Of a stretch of 47,394 nt of DNA, positions 8,057 to 15,152 are shown piece after piece. The translations under genes were made by a program, and so were the position numbers. This DNA is from Chloroflexota bacterium (GTDB lineage: Bacteria > Chloroflexota > Dehalococcoidia > Tepidiformales > Tepidiformaceae): contig JACPOQ010000076.1 in assembly GCA_016191435.1 (NCBI GenBank), forward strand, positions 1-47,394, read 5' to 3'. Each line of letters opens with the position of its first letter. The first letter of the stretch is position 1. Under the pieces are notes generated by a model. It made no database searches. It was not told the origin of the DNA and was given only the letters and a program-made list of their open reading frames with translations.

Positions 8057-8525
8057 ACTGTGCCGCGGGCAGGTCCGCGGGCAGGCGCACTACCGAGCCG
8101 ACGCCGAGCCCTTTGCGTTCGAACCAGCCCTGGTTCACTTCGATCACGTTCCGGTAGGTGATGCCGGGGCCGGGGCTGAGGACCGTCTCATCGAGGGGCG
8201 TGCCGTCCTTGATCGCCAGCACACGGCCATCCGCGCCGATGTAGGCGATGCTCAGGGGGAGGTAGGTGTTCTTCATCCAGAACCCGGTGGTGACATCGCT
8301 CGGGAACAGGAAGAGCATCCCGGCGTCATCTGCGAGCGTCTGGCGGTACATCAACCCCTGCCCGCGCTGCGCGTCCGTCGCGGCGACCTCCACGGTGAGC
8401 TTCTCGGAGACGCCGCCCGCCTCCACGGTCACCTGCCGCACCGGCAACGTGCTCGCAGGTGCATCGTTGCCATCGCAGGCAACGAACGAAAGGAAGGCGA
8501 CGAACGCCAACACGATGTTGATCAC
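8055..8525 (-). CDS. DUF192 lipoprotein
   Basis: A 156-residue exported protein. The N-terminus has a hydrophobic segment ending in a lipobox (LSFVAC, Cys about 17), so it should be lipidated and held on the outer face of the membrane. The body is a DUF192 domain, with RGQGLMYRQTLADDAGMLF, FWMKNTYLPLSIAYI and the final GWFERKGLGVGSVV. DUF192 is a small beta-barrel of unknown activity. The start is GTG 8525; the longer open frame upstream runs through repeats and is spurious. Confidence 0.85.
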   Translation of the reverse strand: MINIVLAFVAFLSFVACDGNDAPASTLPVRQVTVEAGGVSEKLTVEVAATDAQRGQGLMYRQTLADDAGMLFLFPSDVTTGFWMKNTYLPLSIAYIGADGRVLAIKDGTPLDETVLSPGPGITYRNVIEVNQGWFERKGLGVGSVVRLPADLPAAQ

Positions 8526-8581
8526 GGCGCTCCTCCGCAGCACGGGGGAAGGGTAACAGCAAGCCGGGAACGAGGGATGAA

Positions 8582-8616
8582 AGTTCCGAGGGCCGAGTCC
8601 CGAGTTCCGAGTGGGG
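8582..8616. repeat. Heptamer array (GTTCCGA type)
   Basis: Units gttccga, gggccga, gtcccga, gttccga, gtgggga with a 7-bp period. It lies upstream of the DUF192 start and next to copy A of the 210-bp repeat. The 620-bp gene-free gap 8526-9145 holds nothing but this array, two copies of the 210-bp repeat, an octamer array and a second heptamer array. Confidence 0.65.
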
Positions 8617-8643
8617 ACAACCCGCCTTGGGGCCGCGCCGATC

Positions 8644-8796
8644 GCGGCCGACCACCCTCCGGTAGTCGTGGCCGTCTGGGGCCACGGGTCATGGACCCCA
8701 TGTTCCGGGACCAGTGACCGGCGTTCGAACGCGGGCACACGTGGATCAGCGGGCGAGCGCAAAGCGCGAGACCGCGGCGACCGCAGCCCACGACCG
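8644..8796 (+). repeat. Interspersed 210-bp repeat, copy A (3' truncated)
   Basis: Nearly identical to copies B and C from the accacc...ggtagtcgtggccgtctgg block onward. It stops at about 8796, losing the last about 60 bp present in the other copies. It contains several self-complementary blocks (GTGGCC..GGCCAC, GGGTC..GACCC, GCGTTCGAACGC). No conserved reading frame with a start and ribosome site is apparent. An octamer array begins at the truncation point. Confidence 0.8.
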
Positions 8797-8848
8797 TGAC
8801 GGCGTGACGGCGTGACGGCGTAGGGGAGTGTGGGAGTGTGGGCGCGTG
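8797..8848. repeat. Octamer array between repeat copies A and B
   Basis: Tandem 8-bp units ggcgtgac, ggcgtgac, ggcgtagg, ggagtgtg, ggagtgtg, ggcgcgtg occupy the junction between the two copies of the 210-bp repeat. Confidence 0.75.
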
Positions 8849-8873
8849 CAAAACACCGCCGGGCGCCGAAACC

Positions 8874-9086
8874 GCGGCCCACCACCCCCTCGGTAGTCGT
8901 GGCCGTCTGGGGCCACGGGTCATGGACCCCATGTTCCGGGACCAGTGACCGGCGTTCGAACGCGGGCACACGTGGATCAGCGGGCGAGCGCACCGCGCGA
9001 GACCGCGGCGACCGCAGCCCGCGACCGCCACGAGCGCGAGTCCCATTTTCATCCCTGGTTGTGGCGCCGCGCCATCACCGACTCGG
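8874..9086 (+). repeat. Interspersed 210-bp repeat, copy B
   Basis: Full-length copy in the same orientation as A and C. Palindromic blocks are as in copy A. The 3' part (about 9027-9086) contains gttgtggcgccgcgccatca and ends in a CTCGG that merges into a heptamer array. No coding signal is apparent. Confidence 0.85.
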
Positions 9087-9126
9087 AACTCAGCACTCAC
9101 CACTCACCACTCAGCACCCAGCACCT
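9080..9126. repeat. Heptamer array (CTCGGAA / AGCACTC type)
   Basis: Units ctcggaa, ctcagca, ctcacca, ctcacca, ctcagca, cccagca with a 7-bp period. It fills the space between repeat copy B and the LigD-type gene that starts at 9146, so it overlaps that gene's promoter or leader region. Confidence 0.75.
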
Positions 9127-9145
9127 TCCATGCTACTTTGTCCCC

Positions 9146-10162
9146 ATGCCGAAAGACGCCATCGAGGTGGAGGTGAGCGGGCGGGTCGTGCCCGTGACGA
9201 ACCCGGGCAAGGTGTTCTTCCCCGTGTCCGGCTATACCAAGCTCGATATCGTGAACTACTACCTGGCCGTCGGCGAAGGCGCGCTGCGCGGCGTCTACCG
9301 CCGCCCGACTGTCCTCAAGCGCTTCGTCAACGGCGCCGACCAGGAGCCTTTCTTCCAGAAGCGCGCCCCCACACCGCGGCCCGAATGGGTCGAAACCGCG
9401 CACGTGACCTTCCCCAGCGGCCGCAGCGCCGACCTCGCGGCGCCCGACGAGATCGCCGACCTGGTCTGGATGGCGAACCTCGGCTGCCTGGATCTCAACC
9501 CCTGGCCCGTGCGTGCGGACGACGTCGACCATCCGGACGAGCTGCGCGTCGACCTCGATCCCACGCCGCAGGCCGATTTCGCGATGGTGAAGCTGGTCGC
9601 CAAGGCCGTGCGCGAAGTGCTCGACGACTTCGGCTACGTGGGCTACCCGAAGACCTCTGGCTCGCGCGGCATCCACGTGAACGTGCGGCTGGAGCCACGC
9701 TGGGGCTTCACCGATGTGCGCCGCTGCGCCCTCGCACTCGGCCGCGAAGTCGAACGGCGCGTGCCGGCCATCGCGACGACGAAGTGGTGGAAAGAAGAGC
9801 GCCACGGCGTGTTCATCGATTACAACCAGAACGCCCGCGACCGTACCGTGGCGTCCGCGTACTCGATCCGCCCTACCCCGGACGCGCGTGTCTCCTGCCC
9901 GATCACCTGGGACGAGCTGGCAACCGTCGAGCTCGCCGACTTCACCATCGTCACCGTGCCGGCGCGCTACGCCGCCATCGGCGACCCTTCGGCCGCGATC
10001 GACGAGAAAGCGCACTCGCTCGAACCGCTGCTGGAGCTGGTGGCCAGGCAAGCGGCTGCCGGCCTCGGCGAAGCCCCGCTCCCGCCACATTACCCCAAGG
10101 CCGAAGGGGAACCCCGCCGCGTCCAGCCCAGCAAGCGGAAGAAGGATGGGCTGAGGGACTGA
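9146..10162 (+). CDS. LigD-type DNA polymerase/primase domain protein (stand-alone)
   Basis: A 338-residue protein matching the polymerase (PolDom, archaeo-eukaryotic primase fold) of bacterial LigD, which fills and extends ends in non-homologous end joining. The catalytic acids are Asp136 and Asp138 in LRVDLDP and Asp225 in VFIDYNQN. The SGSRGIHV motif (171-178) binds the nucleotide and NQNARDRTVASAYSIRP is also diagnostic. No ligase or phosphoesterase domain is attached, and no ku or ligase gene lies in the window. The ATG at 9146 begins the conserved N-terminus; the frame is open far upstream but through repeats. The last codons and stop fall inside an octamer array (10148-10176). Confidence 0.9.
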   Translation: MPKDAIEVEVSGRVVPVTNPGKVFFPVSGYTKLDIVNYYLAVGEGALRGVYRRPTVLKRFVNGADQEPFFQKRAPTPRPEWVETAHVTFPSGRSADLAAPDEIADLVWMANLGCLDLNPWPVRADDVDHPDELRVDLDPTPQADFAMVKLVAKAVREVLDDFGYVGYPKTSGSRGIHVNVRLEPRWGFTDVRRCALALGREVERRVPAIATTKWWKEERHGVFIDYNQNARDRTVASAYSIRPTPDARVSCPITWDELATVELADFTIVTVPARYAAIGDPSAAIDEKAHSLEPLLELVARQAAAGLGEAPLPPHYPKAEGEPRRVQPSKRKKDGLRD

Positions 10163-10176
10163 GCGGCTGAGGGGCG
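10148..10176. repeat. Octamer array (GGGCTGAG type) over a stop codon
   Basis: Units gggctgag, ggactgag, cggctgag, gggcggcg. The array covers the last four codons and the TGA of the LigD-type gene, so the C-terminal residues and stop are written by the repeat. The same unit type recurs at 44461-44488. Confidence 0.55.
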
Positions 10177-10218
10177 GCGGCCGCTTCGCGGGGCCGCGCG
10201 CTGTGCCATGATGTTCCC

Positions 10219-11472
10219 GTGAGCGTGACGCTGGCGGATATCGAGGCGGCGCGGGGCCGCATCGCGGGGCAGGTACGGCTCACCCCGCTCTGGCCCTCCG
10301 CCACGCTTGAACAGCTGAGCGGTGTGCCCGTCTGGTTCAAGTGCGAACAGCTCCAGCGCGCCGGCTCCTTCAAGATCCGCGGGGCGACGAACTTCGTCCG
10401 CCAGCTGAGCGAACAGCAGGCCGCCCAAGGCCTCGTCGCCGCGAGCGCCGGCAACCACGCCCAGGGCGTCGCCCTCGCCGGCGCTTCGGTGGGCATCGAT
10501 GTCACGGTCGTGATGCCCGCGACGGCGCCGCTGGCGAAGGCCGCCGCCGCCCGCGACTACGGCGCCCGCGTCGTCCTCCTCGGCGCGTCGCTGGAAGAAG
10601 CCCGCGCCGAGGCGCGTGCCATCGCCGACCGCGAGGGGCGGCTGTTCGTGCCGCCCTTCGATGACGACGCGATCATCGCCGGGCAGGGCACGGTGGGCCT
10701 CGAAATTCTCGACCAATGCCCCGATGTCGAGGAGGTGCTGGTGCCGGCCGGCGGCGGCGGCCTGCTCGCGGGCATCGCCGTCGCGATCAAGGAGCGACGC
10801 CCGGACGTGCGCGTCGTCGGCGTCCAGTCGCTCGCCATGGACGGCATCCGCCGCTCGCTGCAGGCGGGCCGGCCGGTCCAGGCCGCCGCCGCCCGCACCA
10901 TCGCCGACGGCGTCGCCGTCTCTGGCCCTTCGGACCGCACGTACGCGCTCATCGAGCGCTACGTGGACGACGTCGTGGCCTGCGCCGACGAGGCGATCGC
11001 CCACGCCATCGTCCTGCTCATCGAGCGCTCGAAGTTCGTGGTCGAAGGAGCGGGCGCGCTGGCCGTGGCCGCACTCCAGAGCGGCGCCTACCGGCCGCGC
11101 GGCCGCACGGTCGCGGTGCTCTCCGGCGGCAACATCGATATCAACCTCGTGGGCTCGATCGTGCGGCGCGGCCTCGCCGATGCCGGGCGCTACCAACACC
11201 TGGAGGTCGAGGTTTCGGACACGCCCGGCGAACTGGCGCTCGTCTCGCGCGTCATCGCCGATGCGGGCGGGAACATCATGGAAGTAGACCACAACCGCGA
11301 GGCGCGCGGCCTGCCGATCGGCGTGGCGCTGCTGGATCTGCTCCTCGAAGTCAGCGGCCAGCCGCACTTCGAGGCGATCATCGCCGCCCTCCGCGAGGCG
11401 GGCCTGCGCGGCGTCCCCGGCAGCACCGCCCGCCTCGCGACGGAGGACGCCCGCCGCCGCCACGGCGCGTGA
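10219..11472 (+). CDS. ilvA: Threonine dehydratase (PLP-dependent, with ACT domain)
   Basis: The 417-residue protein has a fold-type II PLP domain, with the Schiff-base lysine at 52 in GSFKIRGATNF and the phosphate-binding glycine loop PAGGGGLLAG (about 175-184). It ends in a C-terminal ACT-like domain (about 325-400, beginning LEVEVSDTPGELALVSRVIA). It should convert threonine to 2-oxobutanoate and ammonia, feeding isoleucine synthesis, with feedback through the ACT domain. Length and the single ACT domain fit the short allosteric class (ilvA or tdcB type; the choice is not decided by sequence). Start GTG 10219. leuB of the same amino-acid family lies at 43.4 kb, not adjacent. Confidence 0.9.
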   Translation: MSVTLADIEAARGRIAGQVRLTPLWPSATLEQLSGVPVWFKCEQLQRAGSFKIRGATNFVRQLSEQQAAQGLVAASAGNHAQGVALAGASVGIDVTVVMPATAPLAKAAAARDYGARVVLLGASLEEARAEARAIADREGRLFVPPFDDDAIIAGQGTVGLEILDQCPDVEEVLVPAGGGGLLAGIAVAIKERRPDVRVVGVQSLAMDGIRRSLQAGRPVQAAAARTIADGVAVSGPSDRTYALIERYVDDVVACADEAIAHAIVLLIERSKFVVEGAGALAVAALQSGAYRPRGRTVAVLSGGNIDINLVGSIVRRGLADAGRYQHLEVEVSDTPGELALVSRVIADAGGNIMEVDHNREARGLPIGVALLDLLLEVSGQPHFEAIIAALREAGLRGVPGSTARLATEDARRRHGA

Positions 11473-11474
11473 GC

Positions 11475-11563
11475 GGCTGTTAGCTAATAGCCGGTAGCCA
11501 TTGGCCGTTGGCAAGAATGCACGCGGCTGCGCGCCATGGCCACGAGCCGCTAGCAGCTAACAC
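11475..11563. repeat. Heptamer array (AGCTATT type), inverted pair
   Basis: Left arm 11475-11514 reads gctgtta, gctaata, gccggta, gccattg, gccgttg and begins 3 bp after the stop of the dehydratase gene. The short right arm 11544-11563 (ccgctagcagctaacacc) is complementary to its start. About 30 bp separate them. Confidence 0.7.
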
Positions 11564-11624
11564 CTCCCTCCCCTTGACGCCACCCGCGCCGCCGCCCACC
11601 ATCCCGATCACTCCGAGGGTGCTC

Positions 11625-13211
11625 ATGCAGACGCGTACTCGTTCGCGGCGCGCTGGTGGCCACCGGCCGGGCGGGCCTGCCCCGGTCGCGGTGGGCGCCG
11701 CCCCGCGCGGCCGCCACGACGCCGTCATCGGGTTGCAGCGCTCGGTGGGGAACCGCGCCGTCGGGCGCCTGCTCGCCGGGCAGGGGCCGGCTGTGCTCGT
11801 ACAGCGCTTCGGCACCACCAAGAAGTACGACGAGACGCAGGCGGAGCCCGCGGAGGGTCGCGCGGCGCCGCCCATGTTTTCCACCCACTCTGTCGACCCG
11901 GTGATCACCGGCCGCGGCGAGATCCGCCACGAGATGAAGCGCCCGAAGCACCCCGAGCTGATGGTCGCGGACGACGGCACCATGGCCATCAGCAAGACGA
12001 AGGCCGAATCCGAGGAGTTCTACGCGACTGATGAGGTCGTCGATGCCGCCAACACGGCGCTCGAAGCCAAGCACAGCGCCGTCATCCTCGACAACGAAAT
12101 CGGTAACTCCATCTCACTCAAGGGCAAGACGCTGAAGATGGTGAAGCCCGGCATCCGTGTGCTGCCCGATCGCGATTTCGTGTTCGGCCCGGAAGCCTCG
12201 TTCGCCACCAATATCTGCATCGAAGTCGCCCAGAAGGTTATGGGGAACGTCCACGGCAACTACAACACGCAGGCCGTCTTCCAGGGCGTGGACGACGAGG
12301 ACACCGACGCAAAGACGGCCGACTTCACGCCCCAGGCCGGCGCCCCGGAAGCGACCCACAACCTCGCCGACTACGTCGCCACGACCGACGACCCCAAAAA
12401 GGCTCAGCTCGGCGCAAAGATGAACGTAAGAGCCGAAGACTCGAAGGCGAAAGCAGGGCCCGAATACGCGAAGCAATCCGGCAAGAAAACCTTCAAGGCG
12501 AAGGAGAAGGCGCTCGGCATCAACAAGTATGCAATGCCCGAAGTGGGCGAGGGGTTCGCGAGCTATAGCACCTTTAGCTCCAAGGGCGGCAGCGGGAAGG
12601 GCGGGCACGGCTGGGGCTACCACTATGCGGGCGTCGTCGCGAAAAGCATGGACCAGAACGACTACATGACGTTGGAGAACTACCGCCGCGATGGCGACAT
12701 CAACAAGCTGAAGGCCGAGCTCTACGAGAAGCTCATGAAAAACAACAAGCGTCTCATCGAAGCAAAGATCGCGGAGCTGAACGAGGAGATGGCCGGACCC
12801 GACGCCGAACGCCTGCGGCTCGAGTACGAACTGGGCGAACTGAAGAAAGCACGCGCCGACGCGATGACCACCGAGGAAGGCCAGGCCCTCGCCAAGCGCA
12901 TCAACGACCTCTCGCAACAGACATCGGCGGCGAACATCCGCGTCATGGACCTGAAGGACAAGTCACCCGCGCGCGCGCTCAAGGAAGTAGTCGCGACGAT
13001 CATGGAAGCTGACCGCGGCTCACGGGAAGAGGCGCTGGCAGCGGCGGCGAAAGTCGCGGACACGGAGCCATCCAAGCGCTGGTTTTTCCACATGTACGGC
13101 TCGAAGAAGAGCCAGTCGTTCCACGAGCAGGCGAAGGAAAGTGGTTTCTTCCACGACCCCATCACCCTCCGCGTTCGCCCCCAGGCCGCGGACCAGGGGA
13201 CGAAGGGCTAG
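11625..13211 (+). CDS. Orphan eCIS-cargo-like protein with probable papain-like domain
   Basis: A 528-residue protein. Residues 33-61 carry the leader I-G-L-Q-R-S-V-G-N-R-A-V-x-R-L-L ... VQR, common at the N-terminus of proteins encoded with extracellular contractile injection systems (often DUF4157 proteins). Residues 85-355 look like one enzyme domain. Cys198 (TNICIEVAQKV) starts a helix, His333 (GWGYHYAGVVAK) lies on a strand, and Glu351/Asn352 (YMTLENY) follow on the next strand; this Cys-His-Glu/Asn order suits an NlpC/papain-like fold. Residues 360-440 are a charged coiled coil, and the end has RWFFHMYGS and SFHE. Lysine content is high compared with neighbours, suggesting transfer. No sheath, tube or spike gene is nearby. 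The function is inferred. Confidence 0.6.
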   Translation: MQTRTRSRRAGGHRPGGPAPVAVGAAPRGRHDAVIGLQRSVGNRAVGRLLAGQGPAVLVQRFGTTKKYDETQAEPAEGRAAPPMFSTHSVDPVITGRGEIRHEMKRPKHPELMVADDGTMAISKTKAESEEFYATDEVVDAANTALEAKHSAVILDNEIGNSISLKGKTLKMVKPGIRVLPDRDFVFGPEASFATNICIEVAQKVMGNVHGNYNTQAVFQGVDDEDTDAKTADFTPQAGAPEATHNLADYVATTDDPKKAQLGAKMNVRAEDSKAKAGPEYAKQSGKKTFKAKEKALGINKYAMPEVGEGFASYSTFSSKGGSGKGGHGWGYHYAGVVAKSMDQNDYMTLENYRRDGDINKLKAELYEKLMKNNKRLIEAKIAELNEEMAGPDAERLRLEYELGELKKARADAMTTEEGQALAKRINDLSQQTSAANIRVMDLKDKSPARALKEVVATIMEADRGSREEALAAAAKVADTEPSKRWFFHMYGSKKSQSFHEQAKESGFFHDPITLRVRPQAADQGTKG

Positions 13212-13212
13212 G

Positions 13213-13250
13213 GAGCTCATAGCTGCTGGCTATTAGCTGTTAGTCCAGCA
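13213..13250. repeat. Heptamer array (AGCTATT type) between convergent genes
   Basis: Units agctcat, agctgct, ggctatt, agctgtt, agtccag with a 7-bp period. It joins the stop of the eCIS-like gene (13211) to the stop of the convergent SecB-like gene (13240) and overlaps the latter. Confidence 0.7.
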
Positions 13251-13650
13251 GTGCTGTGAGATTCAGAGTGGGCATGTCGATGCGGCCGAGGCCGGTCGCG
13301 CCCGTGAGAGCGGCAATCACGCCCCGCATGCTGCCCAGCACCACCAGGGGGGCGTTGATGTGAATGAACGCTGCCTGCTCCTCGTCCGGGGCGGCAGCGG
13401 CTGAGACGGTGGCCACGCCGACCATGTCGAGGACCCGTCCGGCCCCGGAGGCCTGGACGCGAATCCTGACCTGGGCGCGTCCCGGCTCCTCAGGATCATG
13501 AAGCAATTGGGGCCGTGAGACCTTCCACGTGAGGTCTCCTGCGGGGTCCGGGCCCGCTTCGGGTTCCTCGTACTGAATCTGCTCGATCCAGAAGCGTTCG
13601 ACTTCAAGGGCGCCTTCGACGGCAGCGACCAGCCTGGGGCGAGAAACCAT
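13240..13650 (-). CDS. SecB-like chaperone of a toxin-antitoxin-chaperone module
   Basis: A 136-residue beta-rich protein with the SecB-type arrangement: antiparallel strands (FWIEQIQYEEP, AQVRIRVQASG) and a C-terminal helix-loop, MRGVIAALTGATGLGRIDMPTLNL, matching the R-x-x-I-x-x-L-T-x-x-x-G ... P-x-x-N-L pattern near the SecB C-terminus. It follows the HigA-type antitoxin by one base on the same strand, in the order toxin-antitoxin-chaperone known from the Mycobacterium tuberculosis TAC locus (Rv1955-Rv1957). There the SecB-like protein binds the antitoxin and protects it from aggregation and proteolysis. Similarity is by pattern only; I rate the SecB assignment likely but not certain. Confidence 0.65.
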   Translation of the reverse strand: MVSRPRLVAAVEGALEVERFWIEQIQYEEPEAGPDPAGDLTWKVSRPQLLHDPEEPGRAQVRIRVQASGAGRVLDMVGVATVSAAAAPDEEQAAFIHINAPLVVLGSMRGVIAALTGATGLGRIDMPTLNLTALLD

Positions 13651-13651
13651 C

Positions 13652-14011
13652 TCAGGCCGCCCGCGCGGACTGGTCGACCACCCCGCGCGGCAGTTTCGCC
13701 GTCCGGCAGTCGCGCCACGCGGTCACGTTTCCTGACCCCATTACCGACCGCGGCGACAGCCGAGTCGTAAACGAGGCGTCCAGGGCATGCGCGACAGCCA
13801 CCAGCGTCTTGAGGGTCAGGTTGTCGCTGCCGCGGAGCACCTGCGTCACGCGTGCGCGCGACACTCCCATCCGTTCTGCCAACTGCGAACGGTTGAGGCC
13901 GAGTTCCTTCATGCGAGCGACGATCGCCTCACCGATCTCAATAACCAGCAGCTCGAACTGATAGTCCGGGTCTTCGTGGCGCGTCGCCATCCATTCGAAA
14001 TTAGAGCTCAT
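13652..14011 (-). CDS. higA: HigA-like XRE-family antitoxin
   Basis: A 119-residue protein with a helix-turn-helix of the XRE/Cro type at about 38-80 (LNRSQLAERMGVSRARVTQVLRG). A C-terminal tail of about 40 residues (from about 80) corresponds in position to the chaperone-addiction extension of TAC antitoxins. It would bind the toxin and repress the operon from the palindrome at 14409-14426. The start ATG 14011 overlaps the end of the toxin gene by 11 bases, and the SecB-like gene follows after 1 base, so all three are translationally linked. Confidence 0.85.
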   Translation of the reverse strand: MSSNFEWMATRHEDPDYQFELLVIEIGEAIVARMKELGLNRSQLAERMGVSRARVTQVLRGSDNLTLKTLVAVAHALDASFTTRLSPRSVMGSGNVTAWRDCRTAKLPRGVVDQSARAA

Positions 14012-14378
14012 GATCCATTCCCTCAGAGAATTCGGCACGGAGCAGATCCATGCGGTCCGCGGCGGTTCGTTTCTCAGCCACCGGCGTAGCCTGGCCGCGT
14101 TTCGGGAACGCGTGCGTGAGAACGATCTCGGTTCCACCCGGGAGCGGGCACCAGAAAACTCGATCGTGCAGGGTCTTGAACTCGCGAAGACGCCATTGAG
14201 CGCCCCGCTCTCGGAAGACGAATTCCTTGGCGTGTTCGGGATTGGTGGGTATCCCGGACTCCGCCGCCCGTTCAATTCTCGCGGACATCTTCTTAAAATC
14301 GGCGAGCTGCATCTTAGCGAAGTATTCCTCGACCGGAACGCGCCCGTTGGCCAACACGTAGAACTCGACCTCATGCAT
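14001..14378 (-). CDS. higB: HigB/RelE-type toxin (phage Gp49-like)
   Basis: A 125-residue small basic protein of the RelE/HigB Gp49-like group. It has VEFYVLANGRVPVEEYF at the N-terminus, then EFVFRERGAQWRLREFK and RVFWCPLPGGTEIVLTHAFPKR, the pattern of a ribosome-dependent mRNA endonuclease. It is the first gene of the operon. Start at ATG 14378, not 14408, because the codon at 14406-14408 falls inside the predicted -10 hexamer (14407-14412). Confidence 0.85.
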   Translation of the reverse strand: MHEVEFYVLANGRVPVEEYFAKMQLADFKKMSARIERAAESGIPTNPEHAKEFVFRERGAQWRLREFKTLHDRVFWCPLPGGTEIVLTHAFPKRGQATPVAEKRTAADRMDLLRAEFSEGMDHEL

Positions 14379-14406
14379 CTTGCCGCTCAACCAATGCTTT
14401 AGGGGC

Positions 14407-14435
14407 ATGTTAAGTCATACCTTAACGACCTGCAA
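14407..14435 (-). promoter_or_regulatory. Promoter of the higB-higA-secB-like operon
   Basis: On the minus strand, TTGCAG (14435-14430) and TAACAT (14412-14407) are separated by exactly 17 bases. Transcription would begin near 14400, about 22 bases before the toxin start. Confidence 0.55.
14409..14426. promoter_or_regulatory. Probable HigA operator
   Basis: A perfect inverted repeat GTTAAG-N6-CTTAAC lies across the spacer and -10 of the promoter above. An XRE antitoxin dimer bound here would block transcription, giving autoregulation. Confidence 0.65.
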
Positions 14436-14512
14436 TCCGCCGGGCCGCTCGTTTCTCGTGAATTCTATGGACTTGTTAACCCTGGCTCAAATTTTGCTGG
14501 TCCCCCCACCCC

Positions 14513-15040
14513 TCACTCCCGCGCCTGGCGCAGCGCCACCGCGACCGTTAGCGTCCCGAGGCGCGTCTTCAGCGGCACGTCCAGCCACAGCAGCGGGCGC
14601 GGGCAGACGTACTTGCCCGTGCCTCGCAGCAACCGCGGCGGCGAGATGCTCGAACGAAAGCCGTTCGCCTCCAACCCCATGCTCGCGCGGCCCGTAATCA
14701 TGTTCGTCAGCTCCGAAAGCGCGCTCAAGGCCATCCCGTCCAGGGACAGCACGTCGCCATCGACCATGCGCGCGGCGACCCGGCAGGCGGTGAACTCACT
14801 CATCGAATACGTGACCAGCCCCGCAACACGATCACCTTGCACAGCCACCACGCTGTTCCAATCGTCCCGCGTGAGCAGCGAGCGGGAGGCGCGGACCTGC
14901 TGGCGCGTAAACGTCTCGCGGCAGACCTCCTGGAGCACGAGCCCGGCGGCGACGACGAACGGCTCGACGGCATCGACGAGCAGCCGCCCGCTCATGGCCT
15001 CGGCGTATTCGAGGGCCGATTCAATAGTGGGTGCGGGCAT
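14513..15040 (-). CDS. CheX/CheC-like chemotaxis phosphatase-domain protein
   Basis: A 175-residue protein whose central part carries ALSELTNMITGRASMGLE (about 108-125), the E-x-x-N phosphatase signature of the CheC/CheX/FliY group, preceded by the typical beta-sheet half (VAGLVTYSMSE). CheX-type proteins dephosphorylate CheY-P or related receivers. No che or flagellar genes are in the window, so it may act on another receiver domain. The start at MPAPTIE (15040) is favoured by the conserved helix that follows. Confidence 0.75.
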   Translation of the reverse strand: MPAPTIESALEYAEAMSGRLLVDAVEPFVVAAGLVLQEVCRETFTRQQVRASRSLLTRDDWNSVVAVQGDRVAGLVTYSMSEFTACRVAARMVDGDVLSLDGMALSALSELTNMITGRASMGLEANGFRSSISPPRLLRGTGKYVCPRPLLWLDVPLKTRLGTLTVAVALRQARE

Positions 15041-15152
15041 CTGGGTGATTGTCGGCAGCCCGGCCGCTACGGGCGGTGAGGAAACACCCCAACATCGAAG
15101 GCCATTCACGGTTGTCGTAAAGCCTCGCCCGGCACGGCGCCGCGCGGCCCCG

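Noticed and set aside
8055..8993. A 312-residue form of the DUF192 protein
   Set aside because: The extra N-terminal part is translated 210-bp repeat and arrays; the lipoprotein signal begins at 8525.
8945..9145. N-terminal extension of the LigD-type protein to 8945
   Set aside because: It translates repeat copy B and a heptamer array; the conserved family start is at 9146.
14376..14408. Start of the HigB toxin at 14408
   Set aside because: The codon lies inside the predicted -10 hexamer and operator; the next Met (14378) has the conserved N-terminus.
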